Shown: positions 1 through 13,309, numbered from the stretch's first letter. The stretch is 64,000 bases of DNA from Xestospongia bergquistia (GCA_963965975.1 OZ014422.1:5603155-5667154), one strand, 5' to 3'. Program-made: numbers and translations. Notes: generated by a model not told the origin, from the letters alone.

Positions 1-279
1 ATGATGATCTTACAGTACTCCACTACATATCATAAGTTAAATTTGCAATCATTATTTTACCTTACTCATTATATGATTAATACAGCTAGCATAAATACAA
101 AGAGTTATTACTATTACTATTAGATACTGTACTTCTTTAGTACTAGCTCCCTTGATTGTGGGAAGCAGTTCGCTGTAGATTGATTAGGACTATGAATACT
201 ATTATAGAGGAGGAGGGGGAGTAGCTCAATATATTGTCTGGGTAAAGGTGCAGGTTCTTTATAAGGGCTGTAGATATAA

Positions 280-965
280 ATAGATACTGATCTTAGTTTT
301 CTTCTGTTGTTGGTAGTACGCTTCCTTTGTTCCAACCAAATAGATGTTAAGGTAGTGTTTATATGATGCTTTCTTGAAGATTTTCACTTTCTGTTATAGC
401 TCAATTGCAAGGAAGAGGGTAAGTAAGGTTATTTAACAATGATAATATAGATCCTAGAGAAGGGACAGTTCAAATATATTTCAATTTGTAGTACAAGTGG
501 TGTTAACAGTGATATTGTTACTGTTGTGTGCCATCAGTTGGGCTACTCTGGAGGAAGCCCTTGTTCCTCTAAGTAGAATTGAACAAATTGAATTGCTTAA
601 TGCCAAAGTAGAGACTAATTGGTGCCCTCTCTCATTTCTAGCTATGATTTGGATAATAGTACTGCAGTGATAAGTCACATTATCTACAACACTAATTATC
701 TGTCATTTTATTACAGTCTTCATATATATAATATTAATCCTCCAACATCACATACAGACATCAATGCTGTATTAGTTATATGTGGTAAGCAAGGAAAGGA
801 GAGAGAGAGAGATACTGTATTTATTATTATTAGATTTCTATTATAAAGTTTGCAAATTGAGTATATATAGATATCACTCATATTTGGAACAACACATACT
901 TTCATATGCTCCATCTCCAGGAAGGTTGATTTGCTGGAGAAGGATATGTACTGTAATGAATAATG
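280..965 (+). pseudogene. Decayed two-SRCR receptor gene, 5' part
   Basis: This is a degraded copy of the intact gene at 13770-15494. The signal-peptide exon is recognisable at about 280-346, but its ATG has become ATA. The first SRCR exon (about 391-573) has lost the stretch that would encode the conserved WGTIC segment and has point changes. The second SRCR exon follows at about 642-782 and the start of the next domain (a WNN-PYS-like segment) at about 890-965, both with disabling changes. No TM exon follows. It was probably left behind by a tandem duplication whose intact partner is 13 kb downstream. Confidence 0.75.
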
Positions 966-3194
966 GCAATGACAATAAATGACACTATCAGTCATGCATA
1001 TCTACTGAAGTTACCAATTCTTTTGATTGTATGGTGTTATTGTCTAATGCTGTAAGTTAGTAGTATATATATTTTATTAGGAAGATGTAATGAACAAGGT
1101 ATTTTTTGTCTCATATTATTGCTTTTTCACCCCATGTTACATTGGTAGGACAGACATAGGAGTCTGTGTAATGTATGATTCCTCTCTTGAAGACAATGGC
1201 CAGTTTGGAATACATATACTCTAAAAGTAAGGACTGTGGAGTTATATACTATCATTGTCCAATGAGCATATCTGTTGACAGGTATAATATACATGTCAAA
1301 TTCTGAAAACTTTTATTTTTATCTGTTCAAGTGAGGCAATTGGTAGTAATGGATAATGAAGTTCTACCTTTTTATACCACTTTTGAAACATATTGTCAAT
1401 CCCTTTGTCTTTTAAACCCTCCACAGAAAAGAACTAATAGGTAGTATGTTCACTCCATATAAGGAGTTAATGTGAGCTTTTCTTATGTCTTTACTTACAG
1501 TTTTCTTCTTAATACTATTGCATATTATGAGAATATAGCCATTGACTATCTGGAATGCTATTTAAATCTTTTTATTGGTAAATTATTGCATTTCATACAT
1601 TGTCATTGAGCCAACATTCACCACTTGAACTTGACTCCCACACTTGACGTAGATGCTGGAGATCAGTCCTTTTGACTTCAATTTGCTGTTTGCATGTTTG
1701 TTGTACATTCTTCCAAGAATTGACACAACTATTGAAGTAAGTGACTGCATTTGAAAACAGTTCTCTATATCTATGTAGTATACTATGGTAAATGTAATTA
1801 ATAGCAGCAACAACCTTTCTTTGTAGGAAGAGTGGATTCTGTTACTTTTCTCTTATTTGATAAACTTAGCTTCTTTTTGATATTTATGTTTCACCTATAT
1901 TGGTAATAGTGTGAAAAAGATGGAATAGTGTTGATAGAAATGTTGTAATTTACACCTAATGTCATATACCCATTTCACTAAGATCAATGTCAAAGTCAAG
2001 TGTATATATATATGCTAAACCTCAGCCAAAAATCTCAGTATAAGATATAGGCTTGCTTTGTTAAAACATTTACCAGGTCTGTTGGTGTTACCAGGAGCGC
2101 ATGAAATTTCATAATATTGACACTGAATTAAAAAACTTATCAAACTCATATCATCCCTCAGCTGTATGAGCATATGACACATAACAACCTGCTTGTAGAG
2201 TAGAGCCAATGTGCACCATAATGGAGGACAGAATATCTTGTTTTGTGTTTGTCTAACATGAATAAGTTAACTATGTCATCACATAACTTTAATTGATAGA
2301 AACAACTTTTTATCATGGACTACCACTGACTTAGTGATATGTACATGTCGACTGTCTTCTTAACATGTGTAGTTTCCCAAGTAAACATTACATTTAATTT
2401 AGTGGTAATACTAGTCAACTAATTTTATAAATTTATCTACCTTTTAATGTGAATTATTAGTTTTTGGTGGCAGGTAGGAGATGTAAGTCATTTACTCACC
2501 TGCAGTCTCAATGCCAATGTTTATTTGAGAACTACATAGAACATTATGTTAATATTGTTTGTTACGTTACTTTTTGAAAATAATAATCACCTAATGTCTT
2601 CATCTTCTAGGCTCTTAAGAATTCCACATAGAAGCTCATGGGCATCCTCTTAATTATTAAACTGCCAATGTGGTAATATTTCTCTGGAAAGATGATTCAT
2701 AGTAATATTGTATATTATGACTTATTATTCATATTTTTGTACAACTCATTTAGAGCAATTAAAGTTGAACTATTTTACAATTCTTCTTTTTTTTTTTTAG
2801 CACACATACGTATACCATGGAAAATATAACTGTGCATTCTTGAAAAAAGACAGACATTTTAATGTACAATTGTCAAAAATATTAAAGTTGTATACCACTT
2901 TCTTTATGTGACATCAAATATCTGTGAAGTCTAGGCAATGAATTAGTGATCGCACTGTCGAATTTGGAAAACATGTATTTCCTAGATTCTGAAGTCCAAC
3001 TCCAACTTCAGGAAACATTTTGGTACTTTGATAAGCAGTAGGAACATCAGAAAAGTCCTCATTGTAATCCATTCTTTTAATCTACTTTTCATTACTACAA
3101 TTTCGTAATATATATCATTCATGGATCTGTAGTCGCCACGCCAATCTTCATGAATTTTTAATAGCAATATTCCTGTATTTAGTCATTTATCCTT
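966..3194. other. Intergenic, no gene seen
   Basis: AT-rich sequence with only short random open frames and no SRCR, signal-peptide or TM similarity to the other copies in the window. There is a poly-T run near 2789-2799. I see no supported gene. Confidence 0.6.
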
Positions 3195-3262
3195 GTCCAG
3201 ACGCGTCTGAACATAAGCCTTGGCTACTATATACAGCAGTATTTAGTATACTAACCTAAAGA
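3195..3262 (+). promoter_or_regulatory. Conserved proximal promoter/5' leader, copy 1
   Basis: The 60-70 bp directly upstream of this start codon are conserved before three paralogs (here, 7077-7134 and 10045-10125). Shared blocks are an ACGCG-containing stretch, TTGGCTACT, a CAGTAT-like TATA-rich stretch and TACTAACCTAAAGA immediately before ATG. Conservation in otherwise diverging flanks suggests the core promoter and a very short 5' leader. The transcription start cannot be read from sequence alone. Confidence 0.45.
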
Positions 3263-5090
3263 ATGGGAATAACTGGCTGTTTTCTGTTGTTGGTAATTAC
3301 TTTCTTTCATACTAATCAAGTGGAAGGTAAGAAATAATTATAACATTCTAAACTTGAGTAGTTGTCTTGCACCTACCCACACATAAACAATAATTCTTGT
3401 ATATTTTGCACGTATAGCTCAAGGCAGAGGCTCAGTGAGGCTTTTTAATAATGGTAGCACTTCTCCTAATAATACAGCAGGAACAATTGAAGTTTATTAT
3501 AACAATCAATGGGGTACTATTTGCCGTAGCAATTGCAATAATGACACTGCCACAGTTGTCTGTCATCAATTGGGTTACTCTGGAGGCTATGAAAGAAATG
3601 GAAGGTAATGTGGTATTGTTCATGTACTATTTTGTTCTTGTCTATTGTTAATCTTTAGTAAAATATTATGCATAACAAAATTCCGTCCTATTCTTTTCCT
3701 ACCCTCATTGTGAGTAATGCAAAATTCTCCTTTTGCATGATATAGACTTGTTTGTCTTGTAAATGTCCTAATAGTCAGTGTGGACATTGCAGTAGTTATC
3801 TGAATATATAGCAGCAGCTAACCTGTTTAAGTTTTAAACTATGAAGAGAGATGTATTTAATTTACATAAATAATACATTGTTGGTAATAACTATATTTTT
3901 TGTATACACTTAATTTGTGAGTGTTTTATAGCATCTTTTTTTGTTTATATAGTTATGGCAGTGTCACTAGTCAACCAGCAATTGATACTGTAGTCTGTAG
4001 CACTAGTAATCTTGTTATCTTGCAGTGCTTGTATAATCATGTTAATCCAACATGTAGTAGTGCTAATTTTCTTAAGGTCCATTGTTGTAAGTTAAAAACA
4101 CAACACATCACTTAGTATATATATATTACTGAATCATAAAGAGTTCACTTTTCTAATAAGTTAATTAATATTATGTTAAATTATCCTTAGATTCCACTCC
4201 TATTTGGAACAATCCATACTCTGGTATGGTACGTCTCCAGGATGGTCCATATGCTGGAATGGGACGTGTTGAAGTCTATTGTAATGGCCAATGGGGTGCT
4301 ATATGTGATGACAGTGGATTTGATGATAATGCTGCTAACACTGTCTGTACTGAGTTGGGTTACACTAATGCCTCTAGTACCAGTCCTATTGCATAGTGAG
4401 TGTCTATGAAATTGGATAATTTCAATTTCATAAACTATTATTGTCATCATGTCATTACATGATGACATAACAATAGTTTACGTAATCATAATCTTGCTGT
4501 GTCATTCCTAGCATGTCAATTACTGTTTGTTTTACTTTATTCATTCATATACTTAACTCATATGCACCTTTGTTTATTAAACTTGTATTAGCATATGTAA
4601 TACTCACATTATTGATTTTAGTTCTGGCCATGGTAAAATTTTGTTGAGTCAAAGTTCTTGCAAAGGCACTTACTCTTGTTTAAGTGAATGTGTAGTTGGC
4701 TATTGTCCTGCGTCAAGTGAAACTTGTAGTGGTCATAATGTAGTCAATGTGACTTGCAGTGAGTGACTAATGTCAGTGTAATCATTATTTTATGTAAATT
4801 AAATCTATTCAGGTTATATTGAAAGTGGTGGTTTTATCATAGTCACTTGTGGAAGTATGTGTAAACATACATTATTTAGATACTTACCAATTTTCTTTTC
4901 TTCTTCTCACTTAGGTAGTTCTTCTTCTGGTGTTTATGTTGCTGGTATTGTCATTACTTGTTTTGTTGCATTTGTTTGTTGTGTTCTTATCTTCATTGCA
5001 CTACCTATCTGCATTTGTTGCTGTCTTGGAATGGATATCAGACCAGCTGCTAGCAATTTTTATAAACGCTTTACTTACTCTAACATTTAA
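3263..5090 (+). CDS. Two-SRCR single-pass receptor (gene A)
   Basis: Predicted type I membrane protein of 314 aa. Exons: 3263-3326, 3418-3604, 3953-4086, 4191-4395, 4622-4758, 4813-4854, 4915-5090, all with GT-AG introns and a continuous frame. Residues 1-22 are a signal peptide (MGITGCFLLLVITFF...). SRCR1 (about 22-129) carries EVYYNNQWGTIC and [15 protein letters not shown]2 (about 129-243) carries [15 protein letters not shown] 14-residue stalk leads to a TM segment (about 262-290) ending in LPICICCCLG. The tail is short and ends YTYSNI. SRCR domains are extracellular recognition modules; the ligand is unknown. Unlike its close paralogs at 7135 and 10126, the juxtamembrane GVGIGAA has become GMDIRPA, so tail function may differ. 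A sporadic extra Cys (SNC) occurs in SRCR1. Confidence 0.85.
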
Positions 5091-6224
5091 ACTTACCAAT
5101 ATAAACTGTGTAATACATAAAGTAGTTTTATATCCTCTTCTATATGTACATGTTAGTTAGTGAAGACTAACATCTTGTATTTTGTTAATATAAGTGTGTT
5201 TTATGTAATACTTAAAACTTGCTGTACTACTATAACAGGATATTAATTAATTGAGGTCAATTATCTGCTAATGTGGTCACTAAGCTCAGTATTAAGGGGA
5301 ATTACTTGTGTTATATTAACCTACTACAAAAGTATATGAGTATATAGTACATAATGTCATTGACATTATGTACTATACACTTTGATTTGATTGTAAAGTC
5401 AAGAAATAATTATTGTGCTTATAAAAGTATTTCATTGCTTAGGGCTATTACTCTGAGCTTATAGCTTAAATATACTGCTATTTAGACAGTCCTATATCCT
5501 CCTAGATATATAGATGATACATCTTGTATTGACATAGTATGTATGTATGAGCTCGAGCTTGACATAAAGTCATAAGATTGAGATGTCATATGACTGATCC
5601 CATAATTATACACAAGTCCAGTAAACTATAGGCAGTATCAGTTACCATGATAATTTTTGACATAGATATATCAGATTATAACTGCATGAACTAAGAGATA
5701 TCTAGTATGCATTTGGAATACTGATTTGTAATCAAAAAATTTTTCATCATAGTGTCTAATTTTTTTATATTGTACATAACTTATTTGGTACAGTAAATAA
5801 GGTTATGTTGTTTATCATATACTGAAATATACGTAGACTCTGGTGTCTACATCATTATTCCATAATGTATGATTATGGTTACTAAGATTATAGTTTGATG
5901 CAGTAAAGTGTACACATTTTTTCACAATCTAGTAAAGTTACATTCTTGTTAAACTATGTTAGCATTTCTAATTGATTATGTAAACTTTGAAGAGGAAGAA
6001 CAAGTACCTGTAGATCTATTTGATATATCATCTTGGACAACAAATAGTAAAAAAGAAACATTTGTAATGATGATCTTACAGTAGTCCACTACATATCATA
6101 AGTTAAATTTGCAATCATTTTACCTTACTCATTATAAGATTTCATAACTGCATACAGCCAGCATAAATACAAAGAGTTACTACTATTACTATTAGATATT
6201 GAACTTCTTTATAGTACTGGCACA
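5091..6224. other. Intergenic, duplicated flank
   Basis: This 3' flank recurs with moderate divergence after the paralog at 10126 (about 11900-13160). Its last part (about 6066-6220) also matches the first bases of the window and about 13065-13250. It marks the borders of tandem duplication units of roughly 6-7 kb. I see no gene in it. Confidence 0.6.
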
Positions 6225-6965
6225 ATTTGATTGAGACGTCCTTTATACCTTTCCCTTGATTGTGGTCAATTACGGCTTCAACAAGGTCAATACTCCAGTG
6301 AGGGAGTTGTAGAGGTATACTGTAATGGACAATGGGGTACAATTTGTGAATCGAATTTTGATCAAAATTTTGCAAGCACTTTTTTCTATCAACTTGGCTA
6401 CAGTAAACCTTTGAACTATAGTAACCTTGCAATGTATGTCTTATCATATAATAGTATAGTTGTTAAGATCTAGACTGTTGAGACAATTTTTTGTATTAAC
6501 AGAACTGGCAATACATCTCAACCTATTTGGTTAGATGATGCAGGTTGTAGTACTGTGTATAGCTGTCTATACTCTTGTCAGTCTTGTCCGTCATCTCAGA
6601 GTACTATCTGTAATCATGCTCAGAACATTACAATTCAATGTAGTAGGTTATACACATTTTACTATAGCATATTAAGTAGTCTGGTATCTTTGGCTTTATC
6701 TTAAACTTTCTCTCTAGCTTATGATAGTGGCAGTCACGGAGGTAGTGTTTGTGATTGTAAGATATAGATATCAAATATATCTTAACAGCAAATATTGCTA
6801 TAACAGTTGAATGTATTTGGTTCTTTTAATAATAAGTTAAATTGTCATTTTTTTCTGTACTAACTGATGATAAATGCCATTGCTAGGCTCATTGGTATCA
6901 TTGTAGGTGTGGTTTGGGGATTCATTGTTCTTCCTATTAATAATAGGAAGAACAATGAATCTTTG
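6225..6965 (+). pseudogene. SRCR receptor fragment (second domain, stalk, TM relic)
   Basis: One SRCR domain is largely open: first exon about 6265-6433 ([18 protein letters not shown]) and second exon from 6503 ([29 protein letters not shown]). The domain's N-terminal strand, the first SRCR domain and the signal exon are missing. A stalk relic follows near 6718-6765. A TM-like stretch (about 6865-6965) is interrupted by a perfect palindrome. The copy at 9030-9935 is its sister. Retained reading frames make decay look recent, but without a start or signal exon it is unlikely to be expressed as a receptor. Confidence 0.7.
6919..6961. repeat. Perfect 20-bp inverted repeat with 3-bp loop
   Basis: The left arm (6919-6938, starting GATTCATTGTTC) and right arm (6942-6961, ending GAACAATGAATC) are exact reverse complements around AAT. 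The sister copy near 9866-9890 has only the left-arm-like sequence, so the right arm looks like a templated fold-back copy made after the duplication. Confidence 0.85.
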
Positions 6966-7076
6966 CTGCTCTTTGAGCTCATAAGTAGTAGTTAGGACTA
7001 GATTTATATAATCAATTATAATATATATTTTTAACTTATGCCACTGTGACTTCCTGTGGGCAAGGCAGGGAACACC

Positions 7077-7134
7077 CTGTCCGGACGCGACTTGGCTACT
7101 GTGTACAGCAGTATATAGCATACTAACCTAAAGA
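7077..7134 (+). promoter_or_regulatory. Conserved proximal promoter/5' leader, copy 2
   Basis: Carries CCGGACGCG, ACTTGGCTACTG, CAGTATATAGCATACTAACC and AAAGA just before the ATG, matching the copies at 3195 and 10045. A further shared block (CTGTGACTTCCTGTGGGCA) lies at about 7045-7065 and again at about 10009-10029. Confidence 0.45.
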
Positions 7135-8885
7135 ATGAAAATAACTGGCTGTTTTTTGTTGTTAGTAATTACTTTCTTTTATACTAATCAAGTGGAAGGT
7201 AAGTAACATTCTAAACTTGAGTAGTAGTCTTTCACCTACCACCGCATAAACAATAATTCTATATTTTGCTCATACAGCTCAAGGCAGAGGCTCAGTGAGG
7301 CTTTTTAATAATGGTAGCACTTCTCCTAATAATACAGCAGGAACAATTGAAGTTTATTATAACAATCGATGGGGTACTATTTGCCGTAGCAATTACAATA
7401 GTGACACTGTCACAGTTGTCTGTCATCAATTGGGTTACTCTGGAGGCTATGAAAGCGCTGAAAAGTAATATAGTGTTGTTGATGTACAAAATGTGTCCTT
7501 GTCTATATATAACTGTTATATCAACCATGACTAAGTTCCATCTTATTTTGTCCCTCCCTTCATCATGAAATAATACCAAAATTCTTCTTTCGGGTCTGTT
7601 TATCTTGTAAATGTCCAAACTGTCAATGTGGACATTGCAGTAGTTATCTGAATATATAACAGCAACTTACCTGTTCATAAGCTAAGTTTTAAACTATGAT
7701 GAGAGATGCATAGTTGGTAACTATATATTTATGTTCACTTAGTTTAATTTGTATGTGTTTTATAACCTAATTTTTTGCTTATATAGTTATGGCAACATCA
7801 CTAGTCAACCAGCAATTGATGATGTATCCTGTAGCACTAGTAATCTTGTTATCTTACAGTGTAGTTATGATGATAGTAGTCCATCATGTAGTGGTACTAA
7901 TTTGCTTGCAGTCCAGTGTTGTAAGTTAAAAACAAACGCATCACTTAGTATATTTTCATTACTGAATCATAAAAAGTTCACTTTTCTAATAAGTTAATGA
8001 ACATTGTGTTAAATCATCATTAGATTCCACTCGTATTTGGAACAGCCCATACTCTGGTATGTTACGTCTCCAAAATGGTACATATGCTGGAATGGGACGT
8101 GTTGAGATCTACTGTAATGGACAATGGGGCGCTATATGTGATAATTTTTGGTTTGATGATTATGCTGCTGGTACTGTTTGTACTCAATTAGGTTACAATA
8201 AAGCAAAAAAAGAAAGTGCTGTCTCATAGTAAGTGTCTATTGAATAGGATCACATGATATAGTTCATCTTATATCATAATCCTATCGTGCATGTCATTTC
8301 TAGATCATAATGGATTGGATTCCAATTCCTATTTTGTTTAACTATATTGATTCATGTTATATACAAACTTGTATTAACATATATAATATACACATTAATT
8401 CTTTTAGTTCTGGTACAGTTTGGCTAGGACAAATTGATTGTGATGATACTTACTCTTGTTTGAGAGATTGTGTAGATGGGAGTTGTCCTACATCAAGTGT
8501 AACATGTAGTGACAATGTAGCCAGTGTGACTTGCAGTGAGTGACTATACAATGTCAATGTAATTATGATATATGAATTATATCTATTTAGGTTATTCAGA
8601 TAATGGTAAAATTGGTAGTAACCAGTACACTTGTGAAAGTAAGTATAAACATATTTTTGTGCAGATATTTAAAATAATAATTCCTTTTATTATTCCTTTT
8701 CATTTTCAGTTCCTGGTCTTTCTGCTGGTTATATTGCTGGTATTGTCATTATTTGTTTTGTTGGATATGTTTGTTGTGTTCTTATCTTTATTGTTCTACC
8801 TATCTCCATTTGTTGTTGTCTTGGAGTGGGTATTGGAGCAGCTACTAGCAATAGTGGCACACGCTATACTTACTCTAACATTTAA
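7135..8885 (+). CDS. Two-SRCR single-pass receptor (gene B)
   Basis: Predicted 313-aa type I membrane protein and close paralog of the genes at 3263 and 10126. Exons: 7135-7198, 7278-7464, 7787-7920, 8024-8228, 8408-8535, 8591-8638, 8710-8885. The signal peptide is MKITGCFLLLVITFFYTNQV. SRCR1 has VYYNNRWGTIC and [15 protein letters not shown]2 begins [15 protein letters not shown] and has YCNGQWGAICD and TVCTQLGY. The stalk ends YTCES, followed by a TM segment of about 28 residues, [16 protein letters not shown], and a ~15-residue tail ending YTYSNI. One Cys of the paralogous CICCC cluster is Ser here. The start is chosen because the leader before ATG is conserved in three copies and the exon encodes a clean signal peptide. 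Confidence 0.87.
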
Positions 8886-9029
8886 ACTTACCAATATTAA
8901 CTGTGTAATAAATGTTAATTAGTGAAGATTAATATATTGTATCTTGTCAATATAAGTGTATTTTATGTAATACTTAACACTTGCTGTAGTACTTTAACAG
9001 GATATTAACTAACTATCTAGTTCTCTTCC

Positions 9030-9935
9030 AGTACAATGTGACTTTTATGTCTGATGTTTGCTGCTATCTCTAATGCTGTCACTGTCAACTGCTGTAAGAA
9101 AAACATAAAAAGTCTTTGTAGTAATTTTTCTTTTTCTACAGTATCCACAAGAATTTGGGACAGTCCCTATGTAAGTCAATTATGACTTCAACGAGGTCAA
9201 TACTCCAGTGAGGGACTTGTAGAGGTATACTGTAATGGACAATGGGGTACAATTTGTGAATTGAATTTTGATCAAAATTTTGCAAGCACTTTTTTCTATC
9301 AACTTGGCTACAGTAAAGCTTTGAACTATAGTAACCTTGCAATGTATGTCTTATCATATAATAGTATAGTTGTTAAGATCTAGACTGTTGAGACATTTTT
9401 TTGTATTAACAGAACTGGCAATACATCTCAACCTATTTGGTTAGATAATGCAGGTTTAGTACTGTGTATAGCTGTCTATACTCTTGTCAGTCTTGTCCGT
9501 CATCTCAAAGTACTATCTGTAATCATGCTCAGGACATTACAGTTCAATGTAGTAGGTTATACACATTTTACTATAGCATATTGAGTGGTCTGGTATATTT
9601 GTCTTGATGACATTCTCTTTAGTTTCCTCTCTAGCTTATGATAGTGTCAGTCAAGGAAGTAGTACTAGAGGAAAAGGAAGTGTTTGTGATTGTAAGACAA
9701 ATATATATATATATCATAAAAATGAGTGTTGCTATAATATTTGTATGTATTTGGCTCTTTTAAAATATTAAGTTAACATTCTCTCATTTTTCTATAGTGA
9801 CTGATGTTATAAATGCCTTCATTAGGCTCATTAGTATCATTGTGGGTGTATAGGTGTGGTTTTTCGATTCATTGTTCTCTCTATTTTCTTTGCTGCTCTT
9901 TCATTATTCATTTGTTATTGCTTGAATCATTAACT
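9030..9935 (+). pseudogene. SRCR receptor relic with stop and frameshift
   Basis: Sister copy of the fragment at 6225-6965. The end of a first SRCR domain is seen near 9060-9092 (NAVTVNC then a GTAAG donor). The next exon starts at about 9140 (STRIWDSPY) but holds an in-frame TGA near 9185, where the sister copy has CGG. The second exon (from about 9413) has a 2-base loss (GCAGGTTTAG versus GCAGGTTGTAG), a frameshift. Stalk and TM relics follow at about 9635-9690 and 9800-9935. Confidence 0.75.
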
Positions 9936-10044
9936 ATGTACTAATCACAAGTAGTAGTTAGGACTATATTAACATAATCAATAATTATAATCTATACTTT
10001 TTATTTGTCACTGTGACTTCCTGTGGGCAGAACAGGGGAATACC

Positions 10045-10125
10045 CTATCCGGACGCGGACTTGGCTACTGTTAATCTCGTGCTAGGCTACTGTGTACTGC
10101 AGTATATAGAATACTAACCTAAAGA
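10045..10125 (+). promoter_or_regulatory. Conserved proximal promoter/5' leader, copy 3
   Basis: Same blocks as at 7077-7134 (CCGGACGCGGACTTGGCTAC, CAGTATATAGAATACTAACC, AAAGA before ATG), with an insertion of about 22 bp (TTAATCTCGTGCTAGGCTACTG-like duplication) between the distal and proximal blocks. Confidence 0.4.
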
Positions 10126-11898
10126 ATGAAAATAACTGGCTGTTTTTTGTTGTTAGTAATTACTTTCTTTTATACTAATCAAGTGGAAGGTAAGTAACAT
10201 TCTAAACTTGAGTAGTAGTCTTGAACCAACCCACATATAAACGATAATTCTTGTATATTTTCCTCATACAGCTCAAGGCAGGGGCTCAGTGAGGCTGTTT
10301 AATAATGGTAACACTACTCCTAGCAATACAGCAGGGATAGTTGAAGTTTATTATAACAATCGATGGGGTACTATTTGCAGCAGCAGTTACAATGATGACA
10401 CTGCCACAGTTGTCTGTCATCAATTGGGTTACTCTGGAGGTTACGAAAGCAATGGAAAGTAATATAATATTGTTGATGTACTAAATATGTTTTTGTCTAT
10501 TATTAATCTTTAGTATAATATTGTTATATCATGCATGACAAAAATTCCATCCCTTTCTTTCCCTCCCCTTCACATGAGTAATGCAAAATTCTCCTTCTGC
10601 ATGGCCTTGTTTGTCTTGTAATTGTCCTAATAGTCAGTGTGGACATTGCAGTAGTTATCTGAATTTATAGCAGCAACTAACCTGTTTATAAATTAACTTT
10701 TAAACTTTGAAGAGAGATGTATTTAATTTACATAAATAATACATTGTTGTTTGTATACACTTAATTTATGAGTGTTTTATAATTTATAGCATCTTTTTTG
10801 TTTATATAGTTATGGCAGCACTACTAGTCAACCAGCAATTGGTAGTGTAGGCTGTAGTACTAGTAGTCTCGTTATCTTACAGTGCTCATATAATTATGTT
10901 AATCCATCATGTAGTAGTGCTAATTTTCTTGCAGTCCAATGTTGTAAGTTAAAACAAACACATCACTCAGTATATATTCATTACTGAATCATAAAAAGTT
11001 TGCTTTTCTAATAAGTTAATTAATATTGTGTTAAATCCATCCTTAGATTCCACTCCTATTTGGAACAATCCATACTCTGGTATGTTACGTCTCCAGGATG
11101 GTCCATATGCTGGAGTGGGACGTGTTGAAGTCTATTGTAATGGCCAATGGGGTGCTATATGTTATGACAGTGGATTTAATGATAATGCTGCTAGCACTGT
11201 CTGTACTCAATTGGGTTACACTAATGCTGATAATACCAGTGCTACTTCACAGTGAGTGTCTATGAAATTGAAATTATCACATGACATAACAAAAGTTGAT
11301 GTTATCATAATTTGCTGTGTCATTCCTAGATGTTAATCTTATTTTTTTAACTGTATTCATTCATATGACCTATGCAACTTTGATTATTAAACTTGTATTA
11401 GCATATGTAATACTCACATTAACCATTTTAGTTCTGGTCCAATTTGGTTGAGTCAAATTTCTTGCTATGGCACTAACTCTTGTCTAAGAGACTGTGTAGG
11501 TGGCAGTTGTCCTACATCAAGTGTAACATGTAGTGACAATGTAGCCAGTGTGACTTGCAGTGAGTGACTAATGTCAGTGTAATTATGATTTTATGCAAAT
11601 TATATCTATTCAGGTTATATTGGTGATGGGCTTGGGGGTAGTACCCAGTACACTTGTGGATGTATGTATTAACATACATTTATGTAGGTACTTGCCAATT
11701 CTTTTTTCTTCTTCTCACATAGTTTCTGGTCTTTCTGCTGGTATTATTGCTGGTATTGTCATTGCTGCTTTTGTTGGATTTGTTTGTTGTGTTCTTATCT
11801 TCATTGCACTTCCTATCTGCATCTGTTGCTGTCTTGGAGTGGGTATTGGAGCAGCTGCTGGACGTGGTGGCAATCGCTATACTTACTCTAATATTTAA
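10126..11898 (+). CDS. Two-SRCR single-pass receptor (gene D)
   Basis: Predicted 313-aa type I membrane protein. Exons: 10126-10189, 10272-10458, 10810-10943, 11047-11251, 11432-11559, 11614-11661, 11723-11898. Architecture matches the gene at 7135: signal peptide (MKITGCFLLLVITFFYTNQV), SRCR1 ([22 protein letters not shown]), SRCR2 (STPIWNNPYSGMLRL, YCNGQWGAICYD), short stalk, TM segment and juxtamembrane [16 protein letters not shown], tail ending YTYSNI. The Cys cluster directly below the membrane is a plausible palmitoylation site (inference). Its second domain is closest to that of the gene at 3263 while its signal exon and TM exon are closer to the gene at 7135, which fits gene conversion or exon shuffling within the tandem array. 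Confidence 0.87.
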
Positions 11899-13309
11899 AC
11901 TTACCAATATTAACTCTGTAGTACTTAAAGAAGTTTTGTATCCTTTACTATGCATACATGTTAATTAGGTAGTGAAGACTAATATCTTGTATCTTGTTAA
12001 TATAAATATGGTTTATGTAATACTTAAAACTTGCTGTGGTACTATAATAGGATACTAATTAATTTAGGTCAATTATCTGATAATGACATCACTGTGCTCA
12101 GTAGTAAAAGGGGAATTACTTGTGTTATATTAACCTTACTACAAAAGGAAGTTATCGGCATTCATATGGTATACATTATACTTTGATTTGAAGATAAGTG
12201 AAGGAATAGTTATCATTGTGCCTGAAGGGCTATTACTCTGAGAGATTACATCATACATACATATAATGTTAGGTAGACAGTCTTGCTGCCTCCTTGATAG
12301 ATGATACATACTGTATTGACATTGTATGTATGCGCTTGCCAAAAGTCATAAGATTGAGATATCATGTATGACTGATCCCATAGCTATACATAAGAACAGT
12401 GGTGTCTGTTATTATTGATAACATGGATATATATCTATACAGATTATAACTATATGAACTATGCTGAAATATGGAATTCTGATTGTAATAAAAATATTTT
12501 TTATAATACAGTGCCTAAATAACCTTACATTATACCAGAATAGGTACAGTAAATAAGGTTATGTTTTATTATATACTGATGTAATATACACAGACTCTGT
12601 TATTTACAGTACTACTTAATACATGATTATGGATTACTATGAGATGGTTGTTTTGCTTCATAGTTTGTATTTGACAAGACCTGTACATGTTAGTTACTAT
12701 ACAAATTGTATTTATTTCTTATTGTCAATTGTCATCTGATCATTGTAATAAATATTTTCTCAGGTTGTGAATACTATTGACTTTGTACAGTTTAAGTCAA
12801 CTGTCTGTAGTAATGGGGTGGATTAGAGAGTAACCTAACCTTTTTATGGTAGGTAACTGTAATGAACTCAGCTTCCAGTAGTGAGATTATAGTTTGATGC
12901 AGTAAAGTGTACACACTTTTTTATAATCTAGTAAAGCTACATTCTTGTTGAACGATGTTAGCATTGTCTAGTTTATGATGTAAGTTTTGAAGAGAAAGAC
13001 AAGTACCTGTAGATCTATTTGATATATGATCCTGGACAACAAATTATAAAAAATAAACATTTGTAATGATGATCTCCTTACAGTACTCTGCTACATGGCA
13101 TAAGGACATACCATAAGTTAAATCTGCAATCATGTAACCTTGCTCATTATAAGATTTCATAAATGCATGCAGCTAACTTATTTAACCTACATAAATGCAA
13201 AGAGAAGATAGTATTACTATCATTACTATAAGATATTGCACTTCTTAATACTGGTACTATTTGATTGAGATGGATTTGTGCTTTCTTCTTGATTGAGGGA
13301 ATGTAGCAT
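11899..13309. other. Intergenic, duplicated flank
   Basis: Homologous to 5091-6224 (shared stretches include the segment around TAGTTTGATGCAGTAAAGTG and the closing block near 13065-13250). It contains short AT-rich repeats but no supported gene. Confidence 0.55.

Noticed and set aside
966..3194. Possible additional gene in the long gap before gene A
   Set aside because: No frame shows SRCR, TM or signal-peptide similarity, and stops are dense in all frames.
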